The notes beneath the pieces were generated by a model. It had not been told where the DNA came from and searched no databases. It was given only the letters and a program-made list of their open reading frames with translations. From assembly GCA_037953625.1 (NCBI GenBank), contig CM075651.1, forward strand, positions 152,722,001 to 152,786,000: a stretch of 64,000 nt of DNA, written 5' to 3'. The position numbers and the translations under genes are program-made. Below are positions 11,840 through 24,259 of this stretch, piece after piece (within the stretch, counting starts at the first letter, position 1; the number at the start of each line of letters is the position of its first letter). The stretch comes from Crotalaria pallida. Its lineage: Eukaryota; Streptophyta; Magnoliopsida; Fabales; Fabaceae.

Positions 11840-11930
11840 ACTGAACACTGTCAAGGGTGGTGAAGCGTGGTTCCTGGCCACCATTAGGTGTCCAACCATA
11901 TGTTCCCTTTAAGTTTTCACATTTGCATCA
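11840..11930 (-). repeat. Partial duplicate of last-exon sequence in the 3' flank
   Basis: On the minus strand this stretch reads through YGWTPNGGQEP, resembling YGWTPNSGLGT in the final exon about 300 bp upstream; the nucleotide motif 'ggtgtccaaccata' occurs in both (about 11889 and 12211). It lies beyond the stop codon, in the likely 3' UTR. Either a short local duplication or a remnant exon. Confidence 0.5.
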
Positions 11931-12005
11931 TGGCATGGTCTCGGTCTGAGACATACCAAAGAAATATACATGTATACACAAGGAAAATTCTGCACAAGCT
12001 AATCT

Positions 12006-15000
12006 TTAATCGGACATGGGGCTTCGAGGACACCTGTACTCTTCAACTTTTTTTGGGATGTTAGGCATTACTATGGTTCCACTGTTATAACCATCCATCA
12101 GCAACTTCCCTATCTTTGATCGCCACTCTGAACTGTACTTCTCATTTTTCCTATCATGCACAACTCTGTCTCGGTAGTTAAGCATGGTTCCAAGTCCGCT
12201 GTTTGGTGTCCAACCATACTCCATTAACACCTTCGCCTCACCTTCAGTCAAGTCTTCTCCGGCCTACAAAACAGACCAACATGAACTGAGCAGAAAATTC
12301 CTGTTTGGAGTGTAGGAGAAAGCAGTAGTAACTAGTAAGTGCAACTTATGCCTTGATTCTAAGACAAATAGAAGGGAGGAAAAGTAGTAGCTAGGAATTG
12401 GCTGGTGAATGGTTAAGATTACGGTGGTTAACATGTCTTTGACGATACAGATGTTATTATAAAATAAAAATACATGGTTATCATATCTTTCTCGCTGTTT
12501 TGAAATCAAATGATCAATATTTCCCTTCCTCATTAGTCCGCGGGATGAAGATTAAAGCTCAGCAAACCATTAACATGGGATCAAGCTTGCAGCAATCTAA
12601 CTATTGGGAGGAAAATCTAACACAAATTAGAATCATAGTAAATTGGATTTTCTTTGTGGGTTGAGGAATGAGGATAAACAACAAAAAACGATAAATGTGT
12701 ATTGGAAGATGATATACCGATTATATTGAGAATTAGCGGACTTCCTTTTCCAGTTTTCCCAGTACATACTTACCCTTTGAGGTTTGCTTATCAGGCCAAG
12801 GTTAAGAAAACTGAAGTAGAATCTTAGGAGTAAAAGCTTAAGAGGCCATTATATTTCCATGATTAGCAAGACACAATAAATTAGTCAGTCAGCAATACAA
12901 CAGTGTCTCAGAGAAACGTGAAATAATTACCAGTAACTCTTTGTTCTCAATAATGGAAATCCTGCTACAGGTAGTCAGTTTCATGGTAGTCACCAATCTC
13001 TTGATTTGCCATGCAATAGGTAACGATTCTACAATCTCAAAGAAGTAGGTTGCATAACCATATTCAGGGCGTTCCAGTACTATCCTGCATTGAAGTTTGA
13101 ATTAATTCCAGCATAATGGAATATAATGAGATGAAAGAAAACAAAAAGTCAAAATGATGAACTTCGAATCAGCACCTATTATGTCTCTCAAATATAAAGA
13201 TAAATGATTGGAGGTCTCGGCACCAACCCCACTCAACAGGCCATTTTCGAAACCGCAGATATTTTGTCTGTAGTAGAAAAAAGTAAACATGAGTAAAACA
13301 GGAATAACTGTAGTATCAAAACAATAGTATGGACACTATGTAAGAAACCAATTACCTGCTCCACAAGCGAGATCAAACAAGCTAAGCAATAACTAGCTCT
13401 TGAAGCCTTTGTGCCACGAAAAACAGGGAATTTTAAAAAGGTGTGGCGCTGATTGAAAATCTGTGTCCAGATGAGAGGAAAGGGAAATAAATTAATCTAA
13501 AGCAATTGAGCTGAACCACCAGATGATTCAAGAAAAATATTTTGATATAATGCCTATAAAATGAAGTTACTACTTTAGCCATTTTTTATCAGTATTTTAT
13601 GCAGCTATTATTAAACAAATATAATATCTTTATTTTATTGTTGTGTCTGTAACCTGTAAGAAAACACTTAAGTAAAAGGACCTGATAGTATATCATCAAT
13701 GTAAAATCCAGGCAATTGAAAACAACAAGTGACTTGTTTCTTTGGGGATTTCTAGAAATCTAGTGATTGAAAATTTTGATAATCTAGAAACTAATTTATT
13801 TGCATTCCTTTTCATTCTGAGAGCACATGAAAACAAAGCATGAACTTGTTTCCCTCATTTTCCTTTAATAATAAAGTCAGTAAGAAATAATGGTCATCTT
13901 TTCATCTCATTCCTTTTCTGCCAAAAAAAAAAAGAAACAATTTTTTCTCACTTTAAATTGCAAGCATACTTAAAATTTTAAGCTGATCTGTTCAAGCAAG
14001 AGATGTCTACTGAACAAGCTTATCTTACATGATAAACGTAGGAGTGAATCTTGACCATTCATTGAAAACTGAATAGTCAAGATTCACTCATCTCTATTTC
14101 ATAAGAGAAGCTTTCTCAGTAGATCTCTTCCTTAAAGGGTTCCATCATAATCATGGATTAGCTGGAAAACATTTTCATATTTTCTGCCATTTGAGGCATC
14201 AATTACAGGGGGGAAATAATTTTTTTGGTGAAAGCATTCGATACAGCAATTAGTCTTTGACACCACAAAAAAGTATACAAAGATGTTCCATTTTATCAGA
14301 GAAAAGTTATGACTGAAAATATATTCTGCAATGTTGTTAACTTTTTTCAAAAACAGAGCAGCATTGTCAATTTTTGTCTACCTTGACGTCGTAATCATAC
14401 TTCTCACTTACAAAGCACTAAAACAATCTATTAATATGTAATTATGAATGATAAGGCAAAGCATTAAAGAAGACATTGTAAGTTTATAACTCAATGATGT
14501 TGGGTTAGTTTGGTCTTGAAATGAAATGAAAGGCAAACAATCGAGCAAGATGTTATAATATGGCAAGTCCTTCACCTTTGATATTACAGCCTCAAGGTCT
14601 GAAAAGCTATCTTCACAAAGTGATTCATCCAGAGGTTCATCATCCTCTGTCTCTCCATAAAGCTTTATTTCATCTACTAATACACCTTTGTCAAGTAATG
14701 CCTGCCAAATGGCATTTCCATGAAGCTCGATATAAATTCCAAATTCACAACGGCAGTATGCAAACTAAAATACGTACCTGCAAGAGCCCAGGAGCATCCT
14801 CCTCAAGTGCTGTTTGAACTGAATCACTGCAAAAAAAAAAAAAAAAAAAAGTGATTGGGATAAATATTATAATGGAAGTAGAATGTCCATAATATTGCAT
14901 GAGACATGGCAGAATTAGATAGTACGTGGCTGTTTTTTTTCTTTTTCGTGAACGCTTGATGCCTAAATTATCTGCAGATTCTGAGACACTAGAGCTTGCT

Positions 15001-18000
15001 ATAAAGGCAGAAGGCCTAGTCTTCTTCAAAGATGAGTTGCTTGAAGCAATATTTAAACTAGAATCCTCTCCAGACATGAGAAAATTTAATCGATCAATTA
15101 AGGACATGTGTTCCACTTGATCATCACGGCATTCATTGTGGACTCCCCCCCATTCACTTTTAACATTTGGGAGTTCAATAGAGATAACATTGTTATGATC
15201 ACCGCTATCCCAAGGTTCATCCTTGACTTTGACAGATGTTGGATAAGTTGAAGTACTTGGACCATCATTCTTTATAGGCATAATACCTTGTTCATCATGT
15301 GAATCAAATTGCATCGTAGACCCTCTGGATTCGGATACATGGTCATGTTCTTGAAGGCCTTCTAAAAGTATTGATTTTGTTGATTTAGGCAAGGCAAAGT
15401 CGGATGATAAAGATGATAGAGTTGTGGCCCTGGGTGGTAACTCAAATAGTGAATTATTGCTTCCTTCTGGAATGTCATTACACATATCTCTAGCTATTGT
15501 TTTCTCATCACTAGAATGAATCTCATCATTAACTTTTTCAACGGTATGCTCCATAATGTTTTCCAACAAGCCTCCACTACCACCCTATGACAACAATAAG
15601 TTGCAAATTTTATAAAGAGATCAAACCACGATAAAACATATGGATTACATCGCTGAGAAATAGAAGACAGTTCAACAAGTATATGAACACAATGTATAAA
15701 AGATATCCTGTGAACGGTTACGTGGAAAATGGAAGTCCAAATGCAGGCATGTCAATTCAAAGAAGAAAAGTAACAGGTTTTGATAAATTACAAACAAGCT
15801 AGCACGTTGATACAAACCTAGACCAAATTAGGACTACTTTCTGGAATTGCTCAAGAGTTTTCCTCTCAGCATGAATTGATTTATATTATGTGTGTACACA
15901 GAAATTCGACCCCTCAATTTAGGGATTTTCCTAAAAATCTGAAAGACATAATTTTCTAATTTTCTATTCTAATAATTATGATGAACCTGGATAGAGGTAA
16001 TATCAACACTACTGAAAGCCCCAAAAAGTTTAGACTTTGATCATTGATTATTCCTCGTACTTCCCAAATCAATTCTAGTATTTACATGCTAAATAAAAAT
16101 GTAGATTTTCTTTAATTTCCTTCCTGATCCTGTTTCAAAGAGCAGCGGCTTATCTTTCTTTACGGAACAATCGAATTGAGCAACAGCAACAAATATTAAG
16201 AGTAGCTAATTACGTCAAAAAGTGCTAGACCTGGATGAATAACCATTCTTCAAATATCGCTTATGTGGTTAGCAGTTCCTTAAATGGTAATGTTTTATTT
16301 TTGACTCACCATTCTCGTTTTATAGCACAAGAGCTGAAAGAAAAGAAATGAAAAAGCAAAGGACAGCAAAGAAAAGGACACCTTATGCGCCACAGCTAAA
16401 CAATTTCTTTATATTTACCAAGAAGTAAGTTATAACTAACTTTTTTTCAATAACTATACCACTCAACTAAAAAATAACAAAGTACACAAAGTACCTGGAG
16501 GCAGGAATTATAACAAACTCTTTCGGTCTTTCTAATAAATATATTAATCAACAAACTTAAAAAATGATGAAAAATTACCTCAAAAGCTGGATTTGAAAAT
16601 CCTGGAAGCTTCCTGCGATAGTAAATATATTATTCAACCATGTAAAATGTTTGAACCAAAATGGACTTTTTTTTGTAAGAGGGATCAGAAATCAAAATGC
16701 AAGAAACTGAAAGGAGAAACAAGGATTGGGCTATCAGCACTGCTTTTTGCCTATTCACAATTATATTAACTGATGAATTTTTCAAATGCAGAAAAATAAT
16801 CTGAAAAGCAGTGTCATTCAAAGTTATTCCATCAACAGATCAACAAAAATGAAAATACCATGTTAAAAAAGCTAAGCTAATTTACAGAAATACATAAAAG
16901 AACAAAAAAAAAAAACTTTCACTTATTTGTTGAGGAAAGATATTAAGTTTCATCTTCCAGTCAAAAACCATTAAGCTATACATGTCCTGATTGATATGTT
17001 TTTGGGACTTGCAAGCTCATTGCAAGTCCCTTCATCTATCCTGCATATGTTTTTGGGTCGGTCTACCACACACCATGAAAAAACAATTAGCTCTTCGTTA
17101 AGACTTGCATGTAAGCATTAGTGTGAAGTTAGCCCTGGGTGCCGCTTCGGTTCTTTTCCCAACAACTTGCCAATGACGAAAGATGATGCAATGGGAAAGA
17201 TATTGAGATAATGGATAAAAGCATGGGAAACTTTAGTGTTTCAAAGAGTTTATTTGCCTTATGTTATTTTCAATATTTTTTGCTTTGTAACTTGTGGTCC
17301 ATTAGTCGTTTTGCTTCTTAATTATTGGGAGCATAAATAGACAAAAAGTATGTTTAGCAATAGCCCCACCCAAGAGAAAAATATCAGCAATTAACATAAA
17401 ATACCTAGCTAGCAGCATTCTTTGCCGTTCTTTCAAGACAATATGATCTAGAGCATCGACATCCACAGAAATCTCCCTTTTCACCTCTGGTGCAGGAAAA
17501 TCTAATAGAAGAGAAGTTTTTCCACCATTATCAACAGAAATCAAATGAATCTCAGAATCTTCAGCCTTTATATTGGCAGGAACATCACAAAGCATGGAAC
17601 AGTGGGGTAAACTGCTGACGTTATCCCTGGTTTTCTCCACTCCATTGGCATCAGTTTGAAATGTTGGACACGCTACCTGTTTCAAACTAGGGCATAATCA
17701 TGCTTGAGTCTCCTACCAGATGCAACCTATGCAAACGACAGCTCCATACTGAGAACTGCCACTTTCTAGACATTAAATAGAACTCAATAATTTTTTTAAT
17801 AGAAACTAATTTTGATTGACCTAATCATTAATTTTAACTAATTATTAATTATAATGGTGATCTTGCATGACAAGTTTTAGAAAATTTAAACTAGTATGAT
17901 CAACTGGTTTATCTTAGTGGATTTGAAAAAATATTCGGTATTAACTTTTGGGGCATTTCAGACTAATAACGAAAACGACAAACACAGAATCTGCCTCAAT

Positions 18001-18920
18001 TTAACAAGGCTAATGTCTCTGAATGTCCGACTTCGACAATGAAAATTGAAATTAACTATGAGCTAAACGCCAAAAAGAAACCAGACAATCAACAACTCGA
18101 TAACAAAACAAGGTATAAAAAAACTGAAAGATGCTAGTTTTTGTCAACAGAACACACCACAGAACTTCATAAATAACGCACCACCATAGAATTTTCCCAT
18201 TTTTGCTTCATTCAAAGACTAAAAAATGTAATCATCAGAAATTGTTCAAACTTATACTTAAAAATTAAAAAACTATACTATATAATCACGCTCAACAAAA
18301 TGCTCCTAATCATTCTACACGTAGCACCTTGGGAAAAATTAATAATGATGATAACGAATTAATAAAAACAACTCATAGCTTAGTTCAAAAACCTAAATGT
18401 CTCCATGGTACTATCAGGTATTAAATCGCGTTATTCAACAAAGACGAGCAATAGACAAAATAGATGTGAGAAGCATTCTCACGTAACAGCAAAAATATAA
18501 GCTCAGTGATACTAGTTCTTTTTTTCTTAAATCTTATACCAAATTAAGTCCTTCATAGACCTTACATAATTGCTCATGATATTAAGCAAACAAAACATAT
18601 ATATATATATATATATATATAATTACATTACCTGTAAATCGCAGTCATCGTATTCCTTTTTCACTGTGACATCAAGGGAGGGCCTGCACACAGTGAGAGA
18701 GAGGAAAAAAAAGGTGGAAGGGAATAGATAGTGAGGAACTTTAGCAGCAAAAAAAGAAGGAGGTAGAGGAAGAAGTGAAAATTGAAGCTCACGTCAATGC
18801 ATTGAGACATTCGCTTTGGGCAATTGAGGAGTGAGAATCAGCGGAATGCGAATGCGCGATAGCATCGATTGCCATAGCAGAGTTGATTGATTTTGCGACC
18901 GAATCGATAGAGCAAGCCAT
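12006..18920 (-). CDS. Plant protein of unknown function with NLS and SUMO-type motifs (642 aa, 11 exons)
   Basis: Exons by GT..AG joins (minus): 18920-18793, 18683-18632, 17676-17405, 16612-16579, 15584-14926, 14826-14778, 14701-14576, 13460-13356, 13267-13176, 13084-12931, 12263-12006. All phases agree, giving 642 codons plus TAA. Residues 1-380 look disordered (Ser/Asp/Glu-rich) and carry psi-K-x-E motifs VKKE (50-53), IKAE (96-99), VKRE (125-128), VKDE (282-285) and VKSE (303-306). A basic nuclear signal KRSRKRKK lies at 372-379. Residues 383-635 look globular, Trp/Tyr-rich (e.g. RKWPVEWGWCRDLQ, GYATYFFE, EYGWTPNSG) and have the feel of a conserved plant domain that I cannot name. The ATG was chosen as the first in an exon that splices cleanly. 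Inferred: a nuclear, possibly chromatin- or transcription-associated, SUMO-regulated protein. Function unknown; the exon structure is the secure part. Confidence 0.8.
14042..14089. repeat. Intronic 20-bp hairpin
   Basis: Arms gagtgaatcttgaccattca (14042-14061) and tgaatagtcaagattcactc (14070-14089) pair with one mismatch around an 8-nt loop. It lies in the intron between exons 7 and 8 of the unknown-function gene. Could be a tiny MITE remnant or a structured intronic RNA. Confidence 0.6.
17003..17029. repeat. Intronic 11-bp hairpin
   Basis: gggacttgcaa and ttgcaagtccc pair around a 5-base loop, with 'atatgttttt' direct repeats nearby on both sides (about 16997 and 17045). It lies in the intron between exons 3 and 4 of the gene at 12006-18920. 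Confidence 0.5.
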
Positions 18921-19230
18921 GTTTGTTGTTGGGACTTTCAATTTTTGCTGACAGTGTGTGTTTCAAAATTAGGGTTTGATTTGAAGGTTCATTTTCACTG
19001 TTTTTCTCTTTTTTTTCTTTTTTTTTTTTTTTTTTTTTGAAGCACACTGTTTTTCTCTTTGGGAGAATGGATAATATTAATAATGATGAAGAAGAAGGAG
19101 TGGGAGTAGCGCGGATGTGCTTTTCTTTAAAGGAAAAATATAAAATTTTGTGAATAATTAGGTTAAATTAATTTCCTTAATCTTTAATTTTATAACAAGA
19201 AGGAGTAAATCTTGCTTACTAATACTCATA
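18921..19230. other. Promoter-side flank of the minus-strand gene
   Basis: Upstream of the ATG at 18920 (minus strand). Contains a T-rich run at 19004-19038. No convincing TATA box could be placed, so the transcription start is not assigned. Confidence 0.3.
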
Positions 19231-19235
19231 ACAAG

Positions 19236-19514
19236 TACTCCGTCATGTCATTAATATAAGTTTCTTTCACTGATTTTCACAATTTCACGCGCTCTTTAAA
19301 AAGTTAGTTAATATTTTTAATAGTATTAAAAATATAAATATTTAACCTACATTTTCAAAAGTACTACTATAATTATTATTGAGAATTTAGAAAATGTTGA
19401 ATAAATAAAGATGCTTATAGAAAATGAGTAATTAATATAACAAAAAATTAAAATTGAGGCTTATATCAAAGGAAAAAAATGTTCAAAAGAGATTTATATG
19501 AAAGACCGGAAAAA
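19236..19514. mobile_element. Decayed Stowaway-like MITE
   Basis: Left 'tactccgtcatgtca', right 'atatgaaagaccggaaaaagta', with internal blocks ('aaaaagttagttaatattt', 'aaatgttgaataaataa') shared with the MITEs around 44 kb and 60.8 kb. The termini are degraded. Confidence 0.45.
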
Positions 19515-19520
19515 GTAATA

Positions 19521-19793
19521 CTCCCTCCGGTCCTATATATAAGGTTCATTTCAAGACTTTTTTTTTGTCTTTAATATTAACCGCGTTTCCAATTTCCAAT
19601 GGCATTAATTACTTTTTTTTTGCCACAAACACCCCTATTTACTTAACACTTTTTACATTTCCAATAATAATTATAGGATTACTTTTGAAAATAATACCAA
19701 ATATTTACATTTCCAATGCCACTAAGGCACTAACTAACTTTCTTAAAGAGAGTGAAATTGGTCAAAATGTGCTTATATTAGGGATCGGGGAAG
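19521..19793. mobile_element. Stowaway-type MITE
   Basis: Left ctccctccggtcctatat, right ttagggatcggggaag (imperfect inverted repeat), TA at 19519-19520 and 19794-19795. 273 bp; any open frame across it is non-coding MITE sequence. Confidence 0.75.
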
Positions 19794-19795
19794 TA

Positions 19796-20690
19796 TCTAG
19801 GAATAAGAAAAATATCACAATTCTCTTTTTTTTTAAAAAATAAATAAAAAATTACATTTTTTTATATAACTTTTACTTAATAGCATTTTCCTAATTTTAT
19901 TATTAAAAAAAAGTTTTACTCAGTTTTTTTAAATAAGTTCGCATAAATTAAAATTGTTTGAATATTTAATTACACTCTTCGTTAAGTTCTCATTGATAGT
20001 AGATTTTTTTTTATTTAATCAACAAAAGTCTATTCATGTAAGGTTTACTAAATTAAAAGTTAAATGTTGGATTCTTACTAGCGATATTATTAATAATATA
20101 CTTTTTTTGGTGAAAATTATTAATAATATACTTAGTGTGTGTTTGGATGCACGTTGAATTATCTCGAAATTAATTCTGGGAAACAGAAGTTACTCATAAT
20201 TGCTTCACGCCCAACATAATTTTAAGTCCTAACTTAATTTTCTATCACCAAATCAAACATACACTTAAACAAATTGGAGTTAGCAAATGATCACGCACAT
20301 GTAATTCACCTTGTATAAATTTGGGTGTACACATAATATTATTGATTGAATTTTGTCTAGTCTAGCTAGACTCTTTTAAATAGAAAGAGAAACATTACTC
20401 CTACACCACCCTATAATTAGGTACATATGCAGTGATGAGAGATAAGAAAAGGTAAAAAATAAATGATTAATGGTTTGACGTGATAAAAAGAAAAGGGAAA
20501 AAAATAAGATGTAGATGAGGGTGTAAGGAAAAAAGTTGTAAGAATATCATTATTCTTAAAAATAATAATAATAATAAGATGCTAGCATTTATCATTGTTA
20601 TTGTGAAGGAAATATAATCTTTCTTCTGATTTTATTTATAAGTCATACTCAACCAAAACAAACTATCAACTGTAGGTACATTTTTAGAAA
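19796..20690. other. Intergenic, AT-rich
   Basis: No gene recognised. 20395-20560 has opposed phrases 'ctcctacaccaccct' and 'gagggtgtaagga' that may be the ends of a small MITE, but no target duplication was established. Confidence 0.3.
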
Positions 20691-22539
20691 TCTTAAAACG
20701 CTACTTTAAATGTCCATTTTGTTTATTTTAAACCTAGCATCATCATGCATGTCCATTTTGTTTATTTTAAACTTAAATTCTAACATGCATGTAACTAAAA
20801 ACCAAAGATCAAAGCTCAAAATTAATCAAACACCAAAAATCAATTTTATTCCTCCCCTTTTTCATATTGGCCGAATCATCAAAAAGAGAAAATTAGAAAT
20901 TTTTGCATCATAAAATAACACATAAACACATGTTTTGAAACCAATAAAGATCAAAGCTTATTTCTTTACTCTTAACACAAAACAAATTATCAAAATAAAA
21001 TAAAACATCTTGAGTCCAAATCACATAGAAAACGTATAGCCCCCTTTTGATTCATGCATGTTCATTTTAGCTCTTAAAGCTTAAATCTTTACACATTAAG
21101 ACTTGAAAATCAATGAGAAACTCAAAAATCCAACATGCATTATGAACAAAATTTAGTTCCTTTATTTTTTGTCTTGGTCGAATGGCCCATGAGGAAAAAA
21201 TCAAAAAAATTTGCAACACAAACTATTACACTTTAAGATCAACACAAATCCTTCTTTATTTCTTCGTTCCAAATCAAAAGCAAAGATAAAAAATCATATG
21301 GGTATCAAAGAGGAACAAAACTGTATGACCTTGAGGACATGATGCATGTCAATTTTTCAATCTTTAAACTTTGTTTGAAACATAAAAATAGCCAAAGATC
21401 AAAGCTTTATCAAAAAAAATACACATGCATTAACAAATCAACAACTCATAGGCAAAAGCTCTTAGGAATGGAAAATAAAACATCACAAGGAAGAAAAGGA
21501 ATGTAAATGTAGATGAATACCTAGATGAATGAATGGAAATGAGATTGATTTGGCGTTGAGAGGCAAAAATTTCTCCATCTTCCTTTTTGGACCCCTCCCT
21601 CCCCCTCTCTCTCACTAGCTTCTCTCTATTTATTTATTTATTTTGGGTCTCAAGTCAATGGCAAGAACAAGAGGATCTTAAGGGTAGGGGTGTATTTATA
21701 GAGGTGGGTTTAGGGTTCCAATAATAAAAATTGGGGCTAAGTACTCCCTCACGGTTTTATCATGTACATAGGGGTGAGAACTTTGCATTTTTATTCTATG
21801 TTTATGAGAAGTAACTAAGTACAGGTAGGTTTAGATAAATTAAAATAATTAGTGTTGGAAAAAGTGGGTGTAAAAACACAAAGACATGCATTGGCCAAAT
21901 TTTCATGTTTTGGATAGGGTTATTAATTGCATGTTCCCATAGGGTACAAGTAGGGTGGCTACACTTTAATTAAGGTAGGTTATGTTTAGTTGGGTTACCA
22001 TAGGGTCTTGTGCACTCATAATTGAATGTCTAACAAATTAAAATTCAAAATGCCCAAAATAAATTCTTAAAACCATACAACAACTTATTACAGTAGAAAA
22101 TAACATTTTTCCAATACAGCAAATGTAACATCCTCAATTTTAATTTCCAAGTAAATGTATTATGATAATTACCTTAGGATATTTAGAATGTGGAATTTTA
22201 TCAAACTAAGTTGAATTTCGGAGTAAGTTTGATTTTAAGAACACTCTAAGTTAGGAAATTTGAAATAAATTGTTCAAGCCTTCAAACACAATTTCCACCG
22301 TTGGATGTTAAGTTTAGGGTCTTAGAAAGCTTGTCTCAAAATTTGAACAAGATCCGACGGGTAACGAAGAAATACGGCATTCGTAAAGGTGAAAAAAAAT
22401 AATAATAATAAAAAATTAAAAAAAAAATAGTAACTGGTGCGTGGCACCAGCACAGCCATGGAAATTGGCTTGTTCATGAAGCCATCTACTCTTAATCTCC
22501 CTTCATGCATCAGACCCCATGAGGCACCCAAGAACACTC

Positions 22540-24015
22540 TGTTGGAAAACAAGCGGGTAGTACTATTCCCTATAGAGGAGGTGAATAGGCGAAGAGTACG
22601 AATCTTCACCAATTAAAAATTTATCGCTTACTAAGGCCTTTAAAATAATCAGAGTAAAAACATATAAAACGCATATACTTAAATATATGAAAATTAAGCA
22701 CGCGGAATTGTAAAGAGATAATGAAAGAGAAGCGAACACAAGGATTTTATCCTGGTTCACATTAGTGTGTTAACGAACACTAATGCTACATCCAGTCCTC
22801 CCTTTCTGAGATAGGAGATTTGCTTCACTATGAACAAGAATTGTAAGTACAAGTAATGTGTAAGAGAAAACCTTTCCCTTAGACTTGTCCCTCCAAAGAA
22901 CCTCTTTGGAACTTGTGTCTTCGCAAACAATTCTTCGAACCACAGTGAACCTTGTGCTTGAAAAAACCTTCTTCAATTCCACTTGAAACCTTCAAGTATA
23001 CTTGATGAAAACCTTTCACCAATTTGCGTTTGTCAAAGTCTTGTTGTTGGCACTTTACACCTCGTTGTGTGGATGAACAACTCCAATGAAGATCAATGGT
23101 ACTTGCACCTTTCTTGTGTGGATTAGCAACTTACTTAAGAACACTTTTAGTACTGAATCAAAATCTAGATCAATGAGAATGAATGCAAGTGTATATCAAA
23201 GTGGGTATTTGTGAAAATTCAATGCAACACTTGAATGTTCTTCTTGATCATATGTGAAAATGCAATTGATTCATGAAGAACACTTGAGAATTCTGTAAAA
23301 ATGTGTTTAGGAGAAAGTTCAGAAGTGTTAGAAGGTCGTAAGAACGTTGTCTCATGTTTTGAAATCGTTTGGAACATATATATATTAGTTAGGACAGCAA
23401 ACGGCTATGTTTATGACAGTTTTAACTGTTTGTATCCGGATACTTTTGAAAGTATTCGGATACATCGTGTTTGATTTCAAAAATTTGACTGTTGTTTTAA
23501 CGAAGTATCCAGATACTTTCAGATGTAACCGGATACTTTTCAAATGTATCCGGATACTTTCAGATGTATCCGGATACTTTCAGATGTATCCAGATACTTT
23601 CGTTCAAAATTTCCAAAAACAACATTTTTACTTGTTAACACTTATATTATTATATTTAAAACATTTTCTTCACTTCCAAAACACTTTAATTTATTAGAAA
23701 AATATTTTCAAATTATTTTATCAATATTTTTCTTATATTTATAAAATCACATATTTTTCTTTTAATTTTGAAAAGCACCCACTTATGATTATACTTAGCA
23801 TGCATGCCATATCTTTTAGATTATGATTAGTTTTTCCTAACTTAGACTCTAACCATTATGCATCTAGGGGACTTAATAAAGAATAAATAATACATTACAT
23901 TACAATAAGAACCCCTTTGTTGACTTTGTTGAGCCTTAAGTTGAGTTGTGAACTTTTGCCTTGACTTGCACTTTGTAATCATCAAAACTACCTATGCTTA
24001 GGCATTTTCTCAACA
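22540..24015 (-). repeat. 3' LTR of the gag-only Copia element
   Basis: 1476 bp, 40 bp longer than its partner because it has five rather than three copies of the 20-bp palindromic unit (23503-23600). Confidence 0.92.
23503..23600. repeat. Tandem palindromic 20-bp units in the Copia 3' LTR
   Basis: Five units centred on gtatccggatac, a perfect 12-bp palindrome that extends to about 18 bp in the best copies (aaagtatccggatacttt). Further single copies occur upstream at about 23430-23465. The other LTR has three units (27041-27099). Confidence 0.85.
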
Positions 24016-24032
24016 ATCTCCCCCTTTTTGAT
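24016..24032 (-). promoter_or_regulatory. Copia polypurine tract
   Basis: Minus strand reads caaaaagggggagat directly before the 3' LTR. Confidence 0.85.
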
Positions 24033-24259
24033 GATGACAAACTTTGTTGATTTGTGCTCCCCCTTAGTATGTGCATTAGATAATTAGATAATAATAAGAA
24101 GCTTCAATCAACCTGCAAAAGTCGACAACATACCTTCTCCTCCTTTTGGCATAATCAAAAAGAGAGTTATATAAATAGGCAAGAAAATTATAAACTTTCT
24201 CCCCTTAAAATTTGAACTCACTCCCCCTTAATGTTAAGCCAAAAATACCTTGCATGTTT

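Noticed and set aside
14926..15120. Plus-strand 64-codon frame
   Set aside because: Antisense shadow of exon 5 of the minus-strand gene.
19565..19843. 92-codon open frame
   Set aside because: Lies across a Stowaway MITE and its flank; low-complexity sequence with no protein features.
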